This document shows, piece after piece, positions 1 to 8,289 of a stretch of DNA of 43,185 bases. A model generated the notes under the pieces. That model had not been told where the DNA came from, searched no databases, and saw only the letters and a list, made by a program, of their open reading frames with translations. The translations under genes were made by a program, and so were the position numbers. How positions within the stretch are numbered: the first letter of the stretch is position 1; each line of letters begins with the position of its first letter. This DNA is from Thermoleophilaceae bacterium (GTDB lineage: Bacteria > Actinomycetota > Thermoleophilia > Solirubrobacterales > Thermoleophilaceae). The stretch is taken from contig JAICRZ010000006.1 of NCBI GenBank assembly GCA_025937135.1, positions 1-43,185 on the forward strand. The letters are read 5' to 3'.

Positions 1-451
1 AGGCCGGACTGGCGCGCCAGCGGCATCAGCAGCCGCTCGGCATAGAACGCCGGCCAGTCGTCGCTCGGCTCGACGGGCAGCCCGATCGGGCCGATCCGAA
101 GATCGCTCACCGGGGCGCCCGGCGGTAGCGCACCGAACGCGTCCGCTCCGGCCGCGTGCAGCGCGGCGAGCCCGCGGCCGAGATCCTCGGCGCCCGCGGA
201 CGACAGCGAGCCTTCGTCGACCCACTCGAGCGCGAGCAGGTCCGGCTGCACCTCGATCACCTCGGGCACGCGCACGCTGCCGGGCTCCGCGAGCCAGCGC
301 AGCGCGGCGGCCTCGGTCTCGTACTCGCCGGGGGCGACCTCGGGGCGGGTCTTCACGAACGCCCGGCCGCCGCCCTCGAACTCCACGCGCCAGCCCTCGT
401 TGATGCACCCGCCGCCGACGCGCCGCTTCGACGCGATCTCCCGGGTGAGCC

Positions 452-455
<4 letters not shown>
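1..455 (-). CDS. Fructosamine/ketosamine-3-kinase family protein (partial, C-terminus outside window)
   Basis: About 151 N-terminal residues are visible; the gene runs off the left edge. The family phosphorylates sugar-amine adducts on proteins or small molecules (deglycation) and has an aminoglycoside-kinase-like fold. Visible support: a glycine-rich start (GGGCINEG), an ATP-lysine-like strand (FVKTRPE), LEWVDEG, the LAALHAAGADAFG block and DDWPAFYAERLLMPLA, all in family order. The likely start is a TTG at 455 that overlaps the TGA stop of the phosphatase gene upstream, implying translational coupling. No better start is in frame before the overlap. The ATP-binding and catalytic C-terminal half cannot be checked here. 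Confidence 0.75.
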
Positions 456-918
<463 letters not shown>

Positions 919-922
<4 letters not shown>

Positions 923-1860
923 CGCTCGTAGACCTCCGGGTTCGCGCAGTACGGCATCCGCTCGCCGGCGAGCGCGGCCATCAGGTTGCCGGCGGCCATG
1001 TCGGCCATCTTCTCGCGCGTCGTGCGCGTCGCCGAGCCGATGTGCGGCAGCACGGTGAGGTTGGGCGCCTGCAGCAGCGGGTGATCGGGGGGCAGCGGCT
1101 CCGGGTCGGTCACGTCGAGCCCGGCGCCCGCGATCGTGCCGTCGCGCAGCGCCCGCTCGAGCGCCGCGGTCTGCACGAGCTCGCCGCGCGCGGTGTTCAC
1201 GAGGATCGCGGTCGACTTCATCAGCCCAAGCTCACGCTCCCCGATCAGGCCGCGCGTGTCGGGGGTGAGCGGCGCGTGCAGGCTCACGTAGTCGCAGCGG
1301 CGCAGCAGCTCGTCGAGCGATGTGCCGCCGCTGCGCGAGTTGTGCACGATCTCCATGCCGAAGCCCTCGCCGCGGCGCGCGACGGCGCGACCGATGCGGC
1401 CGTAGCCGACGATGCCGAGCGTCGCGCCCGCAACGTCGTGGCCGAGGAACGCGCCCGGGCTCCAGGTGGGCCAGTTGCCGGTGCGCACCGCCTCGTCCGC
1501 GTCGCGGATCCGCCGGGCGGCGGCCAGCAGCAGCGCGAACGCGAGGTCGGCGGTGGCGTCGGTGAGCACGTCGGGCGTGTTCCCGACGGGCACGCCCGCG
1601 GCGGTCGCGGCGGCCAGGTCCACGTTGTCGGTCCCGACGGCGTAGTTGGCCACGCCGCGCAGCGGCGCCGCCTCGGCGAGGAACGCCGCATCCATGCGCT
1701 CGGTGAGCATCGTGAGAAGCGCGTCGGCCTCCCGAGCGCGGGCGACGAACTCGTCGTGCGGCGGCGGCCCGTCCTCGGGCCAGACCTCGACGTCGTGCGC
1801 CGCGCGCAACCGGTCGATCGCGTCGCCGGGAAGATGCCTCGTCACGTAGATGCGCGCCAC
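919..1860 (-). CDS. D-2-hydroxyacid dehydrogenase (glyoxylate/hydroxypyruvate reductase type)
   Basis: 313 residues. The family reduces 2-keto acids such as glyoxylate or hydroxypyruvate with NAD(P)H. The Rossmann motif GYGRIG lies at residues 152-157. The catalytic triad is complete: Arg225 in VNTARGE, Glu254 in DPEP and His273 in LPHIGS. The substrate loop ANYAVGTDNVD (71-81) fits glyoxylate reductases. Start is GTG at 1860; the metallophosphoesterase gene starts divergently 25 bases away. It is first in a three-gene overlapping operon with a tyrosine phosphatase and a fructosamine-kinase-like protein. Exact substrate is not decided by sequence. Confidence 0.92.
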
Positions 1861-1884
1861 AGGGGCTGGACGCTACCGGGCAAG

Positions 1885-2541
1885 ATGAAGGCGATGCGAG
1901 TGGCGTGCGCCTCCGACCTTCACGAGCACCTGGTCGACGTGCCCGAGTGCGACCTGTTGCTGATCGGAGGAGACCTGACGTTCGCCTTCGGGGGGAGCCC
2001 CGACAAGCGAGCCTGGTTGACCGGCGAGTTCGCCGACTGGCTCGAGGCGGTCCCGGCGAAGGAGGTCGTGGTCGTAGCCGGCAACCACGACCGGGAGATC
2101 GAGCACGGCGGCTTCCCACCCGGGCTTCGCTGCCACTACCTCGAGGACGAGGCGGTCGAGCTGCTCGGCGTCACGATCTGGGGGTCGCCGTGGCAGCCGT
2201 GGTTTCACGACTGGGCCTTCAACGCTCCTAGGGTCGACGGCGAGCGCTTCCTCGCCCGGAAGTTCTCCGCGGTGCCGCGCGGGACGGACATCGTCCTCTG
2301 CCATGGCCCGCCGCTCGGTTACGGCGACTACATCGAGACGGGGCGTGTCGGCTCATCCGCCGAGGTCGAGATGATCGACCGCGTCGAGCCGGACCTGCTC
2401 GTCTGCGGCCACATCCACTCCGACGCCGGGCGTTTCCGCCGTGGCGGCACGGAGATCGTCAACGCGGCGATCGTCGACGGCTCGTACGAGCCGGTCCGCG
2501 AGGTCGTGGTGCTCGACCGACGCCCGCGGTATCCAGCGTGA
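1885..2541 (+). CDS. Calcineurin-like metallophosphoesterase (MPPED/239FB-like)
   Basis: 218 residues from ATG 1885; a second in-frame ATG is at 1894. The frame is open far upstream, but that part is antisense to the dehydrogenase gene, so the short form is preferred. All di-metal ligands of the calcineurin-like fold are seen: SDLHEH (Asp11, His13), GGD (Asp30), GNHD (Asn67, His68), CHGPP (His140) and CGHIHS (His176, His178). The compact size and the WGSPWQPWF segment resemble the MPPED1/2-type phosphodiesterases, which hydrolyse cyclic or aryl phosphodiesters in vitro. The physiological substrate is unknown. It stands alone, divergent from the dehydrogenase operon and convergent with clpP. 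Confidence 0.88.
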   Translation: MKAMRVACASDLHEHLVDVPECDLLLIGGDLTFAFGGSPDKRAWLTGEFADWLEAVPAKEVVVVAGNHDREIEHGGFPPGLRCHYLEDEAVELLGVTIWGSPWQPWFHDWAFNAPRVDGERFLARKFSAVPRGTDIVLCHGPPLGYGDYIETGRVGSSAEVEMIDRVEPDLLVCGHIHSDAGRFRRGGTEIVNAAIVDGSYEPVREVVVLDRRPRYPA

Positions 2542-2550
2542 CGTGGACAA

Positions 2551-2652
2551 AACCTCAACCACGTCGCCTCTCACGGGACGTGGTTGAAGTTCTGTGTGTC
2601 ATAGGGCGCGAAAACCGCCCCACGTCCCGATCAGGACGACGTGGTTGAGGTT
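2551..2652. repeat. Nested inverted repeats, probable bidirectional terminator
   Basis: The gap between the convergent metallophosphoesterase and clpP genes holds three copies of a 15-mer. Copy A (AACCTCAACCACGTC) is at 2551-2565. Copy B, inverted with one mismatch, is at 2577-2591. Copy C, inverted and perfect, is at 2638-2652. A can pair with B (11-base loop) or with C. A further 10-base inverted pair joins 2574-2583 to 2620-2629, and a 5-bp hairpin sits at 2623-2638. The position favours a two-way terminator, but there is no clear T-tract, and the alternative pairings are more elaborate than a simple terminator. Confidence 0.7.
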
Positions 2653-2660
2653 GATGCCAG

Positions 2661-3242
2661 CTAGCGCTCGTGCAGCACGCGGTCGATCAGTCCGTACTCG
2701 ACCGCCTGCTCGGGCGTCATGTAGCGGTCGCGCTCCATGTCGTCGTGGACCTGCTCGACGGTCTGGCCGGTGTGGTGCGAGTAGATCTCGTCGGTGCGCC
2801 TGCGCAGCTCGAGGATCTCGCGCGCGTGCACCTCGATGTCGGCCTGCTTGCCCTCGTATCCGCCCGACGGCTGATGGATCAGGATTCGCGAGTTCGGGAG
2901 CGCGGCGCGCTTGCCCGGGGCACCGCCGGTGAGGATCAGCGAGCCCATCGACATCGCCACGCCCACGCACGTCGTGGCCACGTCGGGCTTCACGAACTGC
3001 ATCGTGTCGTAGATCGCGAGGCCGGCGTAGACCTGCCCGCCCGGCGAATTGATGTACATGTTGATGTCCTTGTCGGGGTCGTCCGACTCCAGGTGCAGCA
3101 ACTGCGCCACCACCAGGTTCGCGACCTGGTCGTCGATCGGCGTCCCCACGAAGATCACGCGCTCGCGCAGCAGGCGCGAGTAGATGTCGAACGAGCGCTC
3201 GCCGCGCGCGTCCTGCTCCACGACCATCGGCACCAGTGGCAT
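2661..3242 (-). CDS. clpP: ATP-dependent Clp protease proteolytic subunit
   Basis: 193 residues, usual ClpP length. This serine peptidase forms the barrel that degrades proteins unfolded by ClpX or ClpC. The catalytic triad is in place: Ser98 (AMSMG), His123 (LIHQPSGG) and Asp172 ([11 protein letters not shown]). The oligomer/handle region (residues 126-160) is normal. Typical ClpX co-transcription is absent: no clpX or second clpP lies alongside. Instead the start ATG at 3242 overlaps the TGA of a small RHH/HTH protein (ATGA). Actinobacteria usually carry several clpP copies, so this may be a paralogue with its own control. The ssrA gene at 27684-28047 encodes a tag ending in ALAA, the kind of tail delivered to ClpP. 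Confidence 0.95.
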   Translation of the reverse strand: MPLVPMVVEQDARGERSFDIYSRLLRERVIFVGTPIDDQVANLVVAQLLHLESDDPDKDINMYINSPGGQVYAGLAIYDTMQFVKPDVATTCVGVAMSMGSLILTGGAPGKRAALPNSRILIHQPSGGYEGKQADIEVHAREILELRRRTDEIYSHHTGQTVEQVHDDMERDRYMTPEQAVEYGLIDRVLHER

Positions 3243-3628
3243 CAGTCAGCCCTCCCCAGCCAGTCGATCAGCGCGATTCGCGAGAAGCGCCAGTTTTCGC
3301 CGAGCTTGCGCGCCGGGATGTCGCCGGCCTCCGCCATTTCGACGACGACGTCCTGCTCGACCTGGAGCAGGTCCGCCGCCTCGGCGAGTCTCAGCACCTC
3401 CGGCTGCCCGTACGGCAGGAACGACGCGCGGCCGACGCTGAGCGAGTCGTCCACCTCCACGACCTCGGTCCGACGGCGTGTGAATCCGGGCGCGATCTTC
3501 ATGTCTTCCACCAACCCAGCGATCAGGTCCTGCTTCGGCACCTTCAACTCGAACGCGACCCGGTCGAGCTTCTCCGCCTGAGACTGCGGGATCCGCACGT
3601 ACAGGGCCGTCCGCTTCTCTTCGCTCAT
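3242..3628 (-). CDS. Two-domain DNA-binding protein (RHH-like N-terminus plus excisionase-type HTH)
   Basis: 128 residues, no named family recognised. Residues about 8-45 ([20 protein letters not shown] and following) look like a ribbon-helix-helix unit: a short basic strand and two helices, as in Arc/CopG repressors. Residues about 75-125 look like a MerR/excisionase-type (HTH_17) domain: [13 protein letters not shown], then the wing [17 protein letters not shown]. Each domain type binds DNA, so the protein is probably a transcriptional regulator. Its TGA overlaps the ATG of clpP by ATGA, so the two should be made together; control of clpP or recognition of a ClpP substrate are inferences. 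ATG start at 3628. Confidence 0.75.
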   Translation of the reverse strand: MSEEKRTALYVRIPQSQAEKLDRVAFELKVPKQDLIAGLVEDMKIAPGFTRRRTEVVEVDDSLSVGRASFLPYGQPEVLRLAEAADLLQVEQDVVVEMAEAGDIPARKLGENWRFSRIALIDWLGRAD

Positions 3629-3690
3629 ATCGAGATATCAAGCTAGCACACGGGCGTACGCGTGCAAGCCGCGACGGCCTGAATCGGGCG

Positions 3691-4272
3691 CTACGAAGCG
3701 CTCGCGCCCACGCTTTCCTTCATCCCCTCGTGCTCCCCCTCGCAGAACTCCTCGACGATCTTGTCGTTGAAGGCGGGGATGTCGTCGGGGTTGCGGCTCG
3801 TGACGAGGCCCTCGTCCACGTGGACCTCCTCGTCGACCCAGTTGCCGCCGGCGTTGCGGATGTCGGTCTTCAGCGTCGGCCACGAGGTGATCGTGCGGCC
3901 CTTCAGCACGTCGGCCTCGACCAGCGTCCACGGGCCGTGGCAGATCGCGCCGATCGGCTTCGCCTGCTGCACGAACGAGCGAACGAAATCGACCGCCTTC
4001 TCGTCGCCGCGCAGGAGGTCCGGGTTCGCCACGCCGCCGGGTAGCACGAGCGCGTCGTAGTCGTCGGCGCTCACGTCGGCGACCTTCTTGTCGACCTTGA
4101 TCTTGTCGCCGTGGTCGAGGTGGTTGAACGCCTGGATCTCGCCCTCCTCGAGGGAGATGTAGTCCACGTCGGCGCCCGCCTCGCGCACGGCCTCCGCCGG
4201 CTTGTCGAGCTCCACCTGCTCGACGCCGTCGGTGAAGAGGAATGCGACCTTCTTGCCGTCCAGCTTGCCCAT
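3691..4272 (-). CDS. DJ-1/PfpI family protein (type 1 glutamine amidotransferase-like)
   Basis: 193 residues. The family includes PfpI-like proteases, YhbO/HchA-type deglycases and stress proteins. The nucleophile elbow AICHGPW carries Cys111 and His112, with the conserved Glu18 near the N-terminus (DGVEQVEL). The oxyanion segment LVLPGGVANPD (76-86) is normal. The start ATG at 4272 has a GGAG box about 8 bases upstream. It is transcribed alone between the RHH/HTH-clpP pair and the GAF/SpoIIE gene. Protease, deglycase or general-stress roles cannot be separated from sequence. Confidence 0.92.
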   Translation of the reverse strand: MGKLDGKKVAFLFTDGVEQVELDKPAEAVREAGADVDYISLEEGEIQAFNHLDHGDKIKVDKKVADVSADDYDALVLPGGVANPDLLRGDEKAVDFVRSFVQQAKPIGAICHGPWTLVEADVLKGRTITSWPTLKTDIRNAGGNWVDEEVHVDEGLVTSRNPDDIPAFNDKIVEEFCEGEHEGMKESVGASAS

Positions 4273-4330
4273 TTCCGGTGCTCCTTCTGCTCGAAGTACT
4301 CACCTCTTCTGGTACCGCGAGCGCGGCTGG

Positions 4331-6757
4331 TTAAACGGCGCTCGGCGCGGAATCCCCCTCCGGCACGCGCAGCACGATGATCGCGATGTCGTCGCGCGGC
4401 TCGCCGGCCGTCGCGTCCAGCACGGCGCCGAGCATCCGGTCGGCGATGTCGTCCGCGCGCAGGCCCGCGGGCGGCCCCACAGCGGCCGCCAGCTCGGCGG
4501 CGGTCCACACCCGCCCTGGGGCCGCGGCGTCGGTCACGCCGTCGGTGTAGAGCACGATCGCGTCGCCCGGCCCGAGCGCGACGCTGCTGTTGTTGAGCGC
4601 CGGGTCCGGCACGATCCCGAGCAGCGTCCCGGGCGTCCCGAACTCACCGCCTCCGCCGCCGGCGCGCAGCACGAGCGGCAGCGGGTGGCCGCCGCTCGAG
4701 AACTCGAAAACCGGGCCGTGTCCGTTCATCGAGACGTGTCCGTAGAGCACGGTGCAGAAGCGGCGTTCACTGGCCTGGCGCAGGAGGGCCTCGTTGAGCA
4801 GCGCGAGGATCTGGCTCGGCCCCTCCTGTCGCATCGCTGCGGCGCGCACCGTGTAGCGGGCGAGTGCCGTCACCGCCGCCGCGCCGGTGCCCTTGCCGCA
4901 GACGTCGCCGATCGCAACCGCCCAGCCGGCATCGCCCACCTCGAAGAGGTCGTAGAAGTCGCCGCCCACCTCGATGCCCTCGCCGGCGGCGCGGAAGCGA
5001 GCGGCCACGTCGAGCCCCGGTAGCTCCGGCAGCAGCGGCGGCAGCAGGCTCTCCTGGAGCGTCCGGGCGATGCGGCTGCGCTCCTCGTACAGGCGCGCGT
5101 TGTCGAGCGCGAGCGCGCAGCGGCCCGCCAGCTCCTCGGCCAGCAGCAGGTCGTCCTCGTCGAGCCCCCGCCCGGACTCGGCTGTCACGATCGAGATGGC
5201 GCCCAGCACCCGGCCGCGCACGTTCATCGGCACGGTCATCGACGACCGCGGCCGCAGCTGCCGGAGCAACGCGTGGTGCTCGGGATCGCGCGCGAGCGCG
5301 GCCAGCTGCGCGTCGTCGAGCTCGCGGATCAGCTCGGCGCCCACGAGCGGCCGGCGCAGGTAGGCCGGGCTCGTGACGGGATAACGCCGCAGCAACTCCT
5401 CCGCGAGCGGCTGGCGCTGCGGATCGGCGTGCGCGAACGCGACCGTGCGCGCGGAGCCGTCGTGATCGAGCAGGTCGATCGAGCACCAGTCGCCGAACTG
5501 CCGCGCGGCCAGCTCGGCGATGCGCGGGAAGGTCTCGCCGATGTCGAGCGAGCTGGCCAGCGCGCCGCTCGCCTCCGCCAGGAAGCGCTGGCCGAGCTCG
5601 CGCTCGCGCTGCTCGGTCACGTCCTCGACGACGTTGATCGCGAGCACGACCTCGCCGGTCTCGTTGCGGATCGCGGTGGCCTTGATCTGCGACCAGCGTT
5701 CCTCGCCCGTCACGCGGTTGCGATAGCGGACGAGCGTGGGCTCCGGGTCCTCGCCGTTCAGCGCCCGCCGGCCCGGGAGGTCCGCGTAGGGGAACGGCGC
5801 GCCGTCGGCCGCGATCAGCTCGTAGCCGTCGAGGACGTCCCGCGGGTCGGCGGCGAGCAGCTCCTCGGCGCGCTCGAGTCCCACCTGCCGCGCCGCCGCG
5901 TCGTTCGCGTAGACGAGCTGCCCGCTCGCGTCCTGCGCGGTGACCGCGTCGGCGACCCCGCCCAGGATCGCCTGGAGCTGCTCGTGCGAAGTCCGCAGCT
6001 CCTGCTCGGCGTCGCTCAGCCGCTTGTACAGCCGTGCGTTGTCGAGCGAGATCGCGGCGCGGGCGGTGACCTCCTCGGCCACAGCCAGATCCTCGTGCGT
6101 GAAGACGCGTCCCGACTCCGCCGAGGCGAAGGCGATCGCTCCGAGCGTGCGCCCGCGCGCCACCAGCGGCGTGATCATCGCCGAGCGCAGATCGAGCGCG
6201 CGCAGCATCGCGAGGTTCTGCTCGTCGGCGGAGATCGCGCGCAGCAGGCCGTCATGGACGACCGGCTGGAGGTCGGGCCGGCCCGTCCTGATCACCTTCG
6301 CCGGACCCTCGGGGCGTCCGGGGTCGAGCGGGTAGCGGTAGAGCAGCTCCCACGCCTGCGACTGGCGGTCGAGCTTCTCGTGGGCGGCGGCGAGCTGGCG
6401 GATCGTGCCGTCGTCCTCGCGGATGAAGATGAAGCACCAGTCGGACAGGCGCCGCGAGCACAGGCGCGCCAGCTCGAGCAGCGACACGTCGAAGTCGAGC
6501 TCGCCGCTCATCACGGTGCCGACCTCGGCGATCAGCACCGAGCGCGCCCGAGCGCGCTCGAGGCTGTGGCGGCTGTAGGCCATCCAGACCGCCACGCCGC
6601 CCACGAGGATCAGCACGAGCACACGGATGACGGGGTCGGCCGAGCCGAAGATCAGGTCGACGGCCCCGACCGCGAGGAGCAGCGCGACGAGGGCAGAGGT
6701 CAGCCTCCCCTCAGGGGTACCGAAGCCGTATCCGCGGCCGCTGCGGATCTCGCCCAC
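4331..6757 (-). CDS. Membrane-linked GAF-PAS-GAF-SpoIIE (PP2C) phosphatase
   Basis: 808 residues. Two hydrophobic stretches (about 20-60) suggest a membrane hairpin. Then follow GAF 1 (about 80-245), PAS (about 255-385), GAF 2 (about 395-550) and a SpoIIE-type PP2C domain (about 575-795). The PP2C metal motifs are visible: EVGGDFYDLFEV, AIGDVCGKGTGAAA, VLYTDGVTDA and RDDIAIIVL. The family dephosphorylates STAS-domain anti-anti-sigma factors in partner-switching control of sigma factors. A STAS protein lies just upstream at 6914-7246, a plausible substrate. The two GAF domains share the pattern FGDWC / LSDWC, suggesting internal duplication. The signals sensed are unknown. GTG start at 6757 with GAGAGAG just before it. 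Confidence 0.92.
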   Translation of the reverse strand: MGEIRSGRGYGFGTPEGRLTSALVALLLAVGAVDLIFGSADPVIRVLVLILVGGVAVWMAYSRHSLERARARSVLIAEVGTVMSGELDFDVSLLELARLCSRRLSDWCFIFIREDDGTIRQLAAAHEKLDRQSQAWELLYRYPLDPGRPEGPAKVIRTGRPDLQPVVHDGLLRAISADEQNLAMLRALDLRSAMITPLVARGRTLGAIAFASAESGRVFTHEDLAVAEEVTARAAISLDNARLYKRLSDAEQELRTSHEQLQAILGGVADAVTAQDASGQLVYANDAAARQVGLERAEELLAADPRDVLDGYELIAADGAPFPYADLPGRRALNGEDPEPTLVRYRNRVTGEERWSQIKATAIRNETGEVVLAINVVEDVTEQRERELGQRFLAEASGALASSLDIGETFPRIAELAARQFGDWCSIDLLDHDGSARTVAFAHADPQRQPLAEELLRRYPVTSPAYLRRPLVGAELIRELDDAQLAALARDPEHHALLRQLRPRSSMTVPMNVRGRVLGAISIVTAESGRGLDEDDLLLAEELAGRCALALDNARLYEERSRIARTLQESLLPPLLPELPGLDVAARFRAAGEGIEVGGDFYDLFEVGDAGWAVAIGDVCGKGTGAAAVTALARYTVRAAAMRQEGPSQILALLNEALLRQASERRFCTVLYGHVSMNGHGPVFEFSSGGHPLPLVLRAGGGGGEFGTPGTLLGIVPDPALNNSSVALGPGDAIVLYTDGVTDAAAPGRVWTAAELAAAVGPPAGLRADDIADRMLGAVLDATAGEPRDDIAIIVLRVPEGDSAPSAV

Positions 6758-6913
6758 CTCTCTCAGTTCAGCGCTTCAGCCCGACAAACCCCTCGAATTG
6801 CCGGTGCCCGGAGTCCAACCGGTGAGCGTTGGCACCGCCCCCAAGCGTCGCCTCGGCCCTGTCGCATCGTAACCCGGACGCGCGCCGCCCGCTCGACGGA
6901 TTTCGCGGAAAAC

Positions 6914-7246
6914 TCAGGCGCCCGCGGTGGGCAGCTCCGCGACCACGTCGAGCCGATCCTCGAGGCCCACGGTGCGCAGGATCCGGCGCGGCACGCCGTC
7001 GCCGGAGACGATCGTCAGGCGGCGGTCGGATTTCCGCGCGCGGCCGTCGGCGTTGATGATCATCGAGAGCCCCGTCGAGTCGATGAAGCTGACCCTCGTG
7101 AGATCGAGGAAGAGCCGCTGCGGCTCGCGCTTCTCGAGCTCCATCAGGCGGCTCTCGACGTTGGCGGCGCTGGATATGTCGAGCTCGCCGCTCAGCTCCA
7201 CGACGTAGCCGTCATCGCGCTCGGTGGTATCCCAGCCGACACTCAT
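6914..7246 (-). CDS. STAS-domain anti-sigma factor antagonist
   Basis: 110 residues, one STAS domain of the SpoIIAA/RsbV type. The regulatory serine is in the classic DSTG motif (Asp56-Ser57-Thr58-Gly59), with the strand LFLDLTRVSF before it. The unphosphorylated form binds an anti-sigma kinase and frees the sigma factor. It lies 156 bases upstream of the SpoIIE phosphatase gene on the same strand, fitting a phosphatase/antagonist pair. No separate RsbW-type kinase gene is next to it; the only HATPase domain in the window is fused to the 820-residue protein at 37955-40417. Confidence 0.92.
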   Translation of the reverse strand: MSVGWDTTERDDGYVVELSGELDISSAANVESRLMELEKREPQRLFLDLTRVSFIDSTGLSMIINADGRARKSDRRLTIVSGDGVPRRILRTVGLEDRLDVVAELPTAGA

Positions 7247-7315
7247 CTCGCGGCGACATTAACGGAGTCCGGGGGAGCGGGCATGACGCCCGTCCCCGTC
7301 ATTTCGACGAACGGC

Positions 7316-8008
7316 TCAGGAGCAGTTCGGCCAGGGCGCCGTGCCGCGCGCCTTGTACAGCTTGAGGGCCACGCGGTCCTGGACCGACTCGGGCGCCTGA
7401 GCGGGATCGCCGGTTCCGCCCCAGCGCTGCCAGGTGGCGCGGTCGAACTGGTACTTGCCGCGGTAGCGGCCGCCGCGCGAGATCGCGTGAGGGTTGTCAC
7501 CCGACTCGCATTGGGCGATCCGCTGGAGCACGGCCGGCACGCGCGTGCTCCCACCACTGCTGGTGCTGGTGGTGGGGGCCGTGCCGCCGTTCGAGTACTG
7601 CGCGGAATGAGCGCGGATGCCGAGGGCGCGCAGGGTGGCCGGGCCGGCGACGCCGTCGGCCGCGAGCCCGTGGGCGCGCTGGAAGCGCTTGACCGCGCGC
7701 TTGGTCTGCGGGCCGTAGTAGCCGGTGCGCTGCACGTGCAGCTTGCGCTGGAGCCTCTTCACCGTGGGACCGGAGGAGCCGACGCTCAGGGTGGCGGAGC
7801 GCTGCGCGGCCTGCGGCGAGGTGGCGCCGGTGCCGGCTGCGAGGGCCACGCCGGAGAGCGCGGTCATCGAGCTCAGCGCAGCGATCGCCAGGGTGCGGCC
7901 ACGGAGGCGGCGGCGCCTTCGGCGCATCGCCGCCATTCGGCGCTCCTGCGACCGCCGCAGCGACGCGCGCCAGCGCGCGGACGCAGCAAGGTCGTTATGG
8001 GGGGACAT
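7316..8008 (-). CDS. Secreted Rpf-like transglycosylase with peptidoglycan-binding domain
   Basis: 230 residues. A very basic N-terminus (residues 13-38) leads into a hydrophobic segment (about 40-58) and an AxA-like cleavage region, so it is exported. PG_binding_1 spans about 72-130 (VKRLQRKL, GYYGPQTKRAVKRFQ, DGVAGPATLRALG). A Ser/Thr/Gly linker (138-155) joins it to a resuscitation-promoting-factor/lysozyme-like domain (about 158-230) with the catalytic Glu168 in QCESG and the paired cysteines 167 and 229. The family cuts peptidoglycan during growth or resuscitation. The first ATG at 8008 is chosen because AGAGAGG lies 5 bases upstream, inside a c-di-AMP riboswitch. Met25 and Met28 are less likely starts. 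Confidence 0.92.
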   Translation of the reverse strand: MSPHNDLAASARWRASLRRSQERRMAAMRRRRRRLRGRTLAIAALSSMTALSGVALAAGTGATSPQAAQRSATLSVGSSGPTVKRLQRKLHVQRTGYYGPQTKRAVKRFQRAHGLAADGVAGPATLRALGIRAHSAQYSNGGTAPTTSTSSGGSTRVPAVLQRIAQCESGDNPHAISRGGRYRGKYQFDRATWQRWGGTGDPAQAPESVQDRVALKLYKARGTAPWPNCS

Positions 8009-8013
8009 CGGTA

Positions 8014-8180
8014 CCTCTCTTTCTCGCGCCTACGGGGTGAGCTGACGGGCTCGCGCAGAAAGAGATGCGCTACACCGCACAATGGCGGCGATTCGCCCCA
8101 CGGACCGCTTTCCAGAGGGAAAAAGGTCCAGTTGGGTCCCCCGTTCCCCGCCGTGCTGGACGGCGGGAACTCGGCTGATC
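8014..8180 (-). promoter_or_regulatory. c-di-AMP riboswitch (ydaO/yuaA type)
   Basis: Read on the minus strand, the leader shows the conserved blocks of the ydaO/yuaA aptamer in order: GCCGAGTT, a GC-rich hairpin, AACGGGGGACCCA, GGGGCGAAT, GTGTAGCG, and CGAGCCCGTCAGCTCACC followed by CCGTAGGCG. It ends five bases before the ATG of the Rpf-like gene. The helix near the 3' end pairs 8057-8064 with 8017-8024 perfectly, extended by four pairs past a bulged G; its 3' strand overlaps the Shine-Dalgarno AGAGAGG (8014-8020). c-di-AMP riboswitches are well known upstream of actinobacterial rpf and other cell-wall lysis genes and normally turn expression off. The overlap suggests direct control of translation. 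Confidence 0.9.
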
Positions 8181-8219
8181 AAGTCGGAATCGTATTAAAG
8201 CTGTCGGCGATCGTCCTTT

Positions 8220-8233
8220 CCGGCTTGAGCCGG
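8220..8233. terminator. Short GC hairpin, possible terminator
   Basis: CCGGCT-TG-AGCCGG is a perfect 6-bp inverted repeat lying just after the stop of the MBL-fold gene (minus strand) and before the riboswitch leader. It could end MBL-fold transcripts so that the riboswitch gene has its own promoter. The loop of two bases is tight and there is no T-tract, so this is weak. Confidence 0.3.
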
Positions 8234-8289
8234 CGACCGCGCCAATGGTGCCATGCCCATGACGAAGCGTCACTAAACGCGAGGTTGCG

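Noticed and set aside
7282-7308. CGGGC...GCCCG hairpin between the STAS and Rpf genes
   Set aside because: Only a 5-bp stem and no T-run; chance hairpins of this size are common at this GC content.
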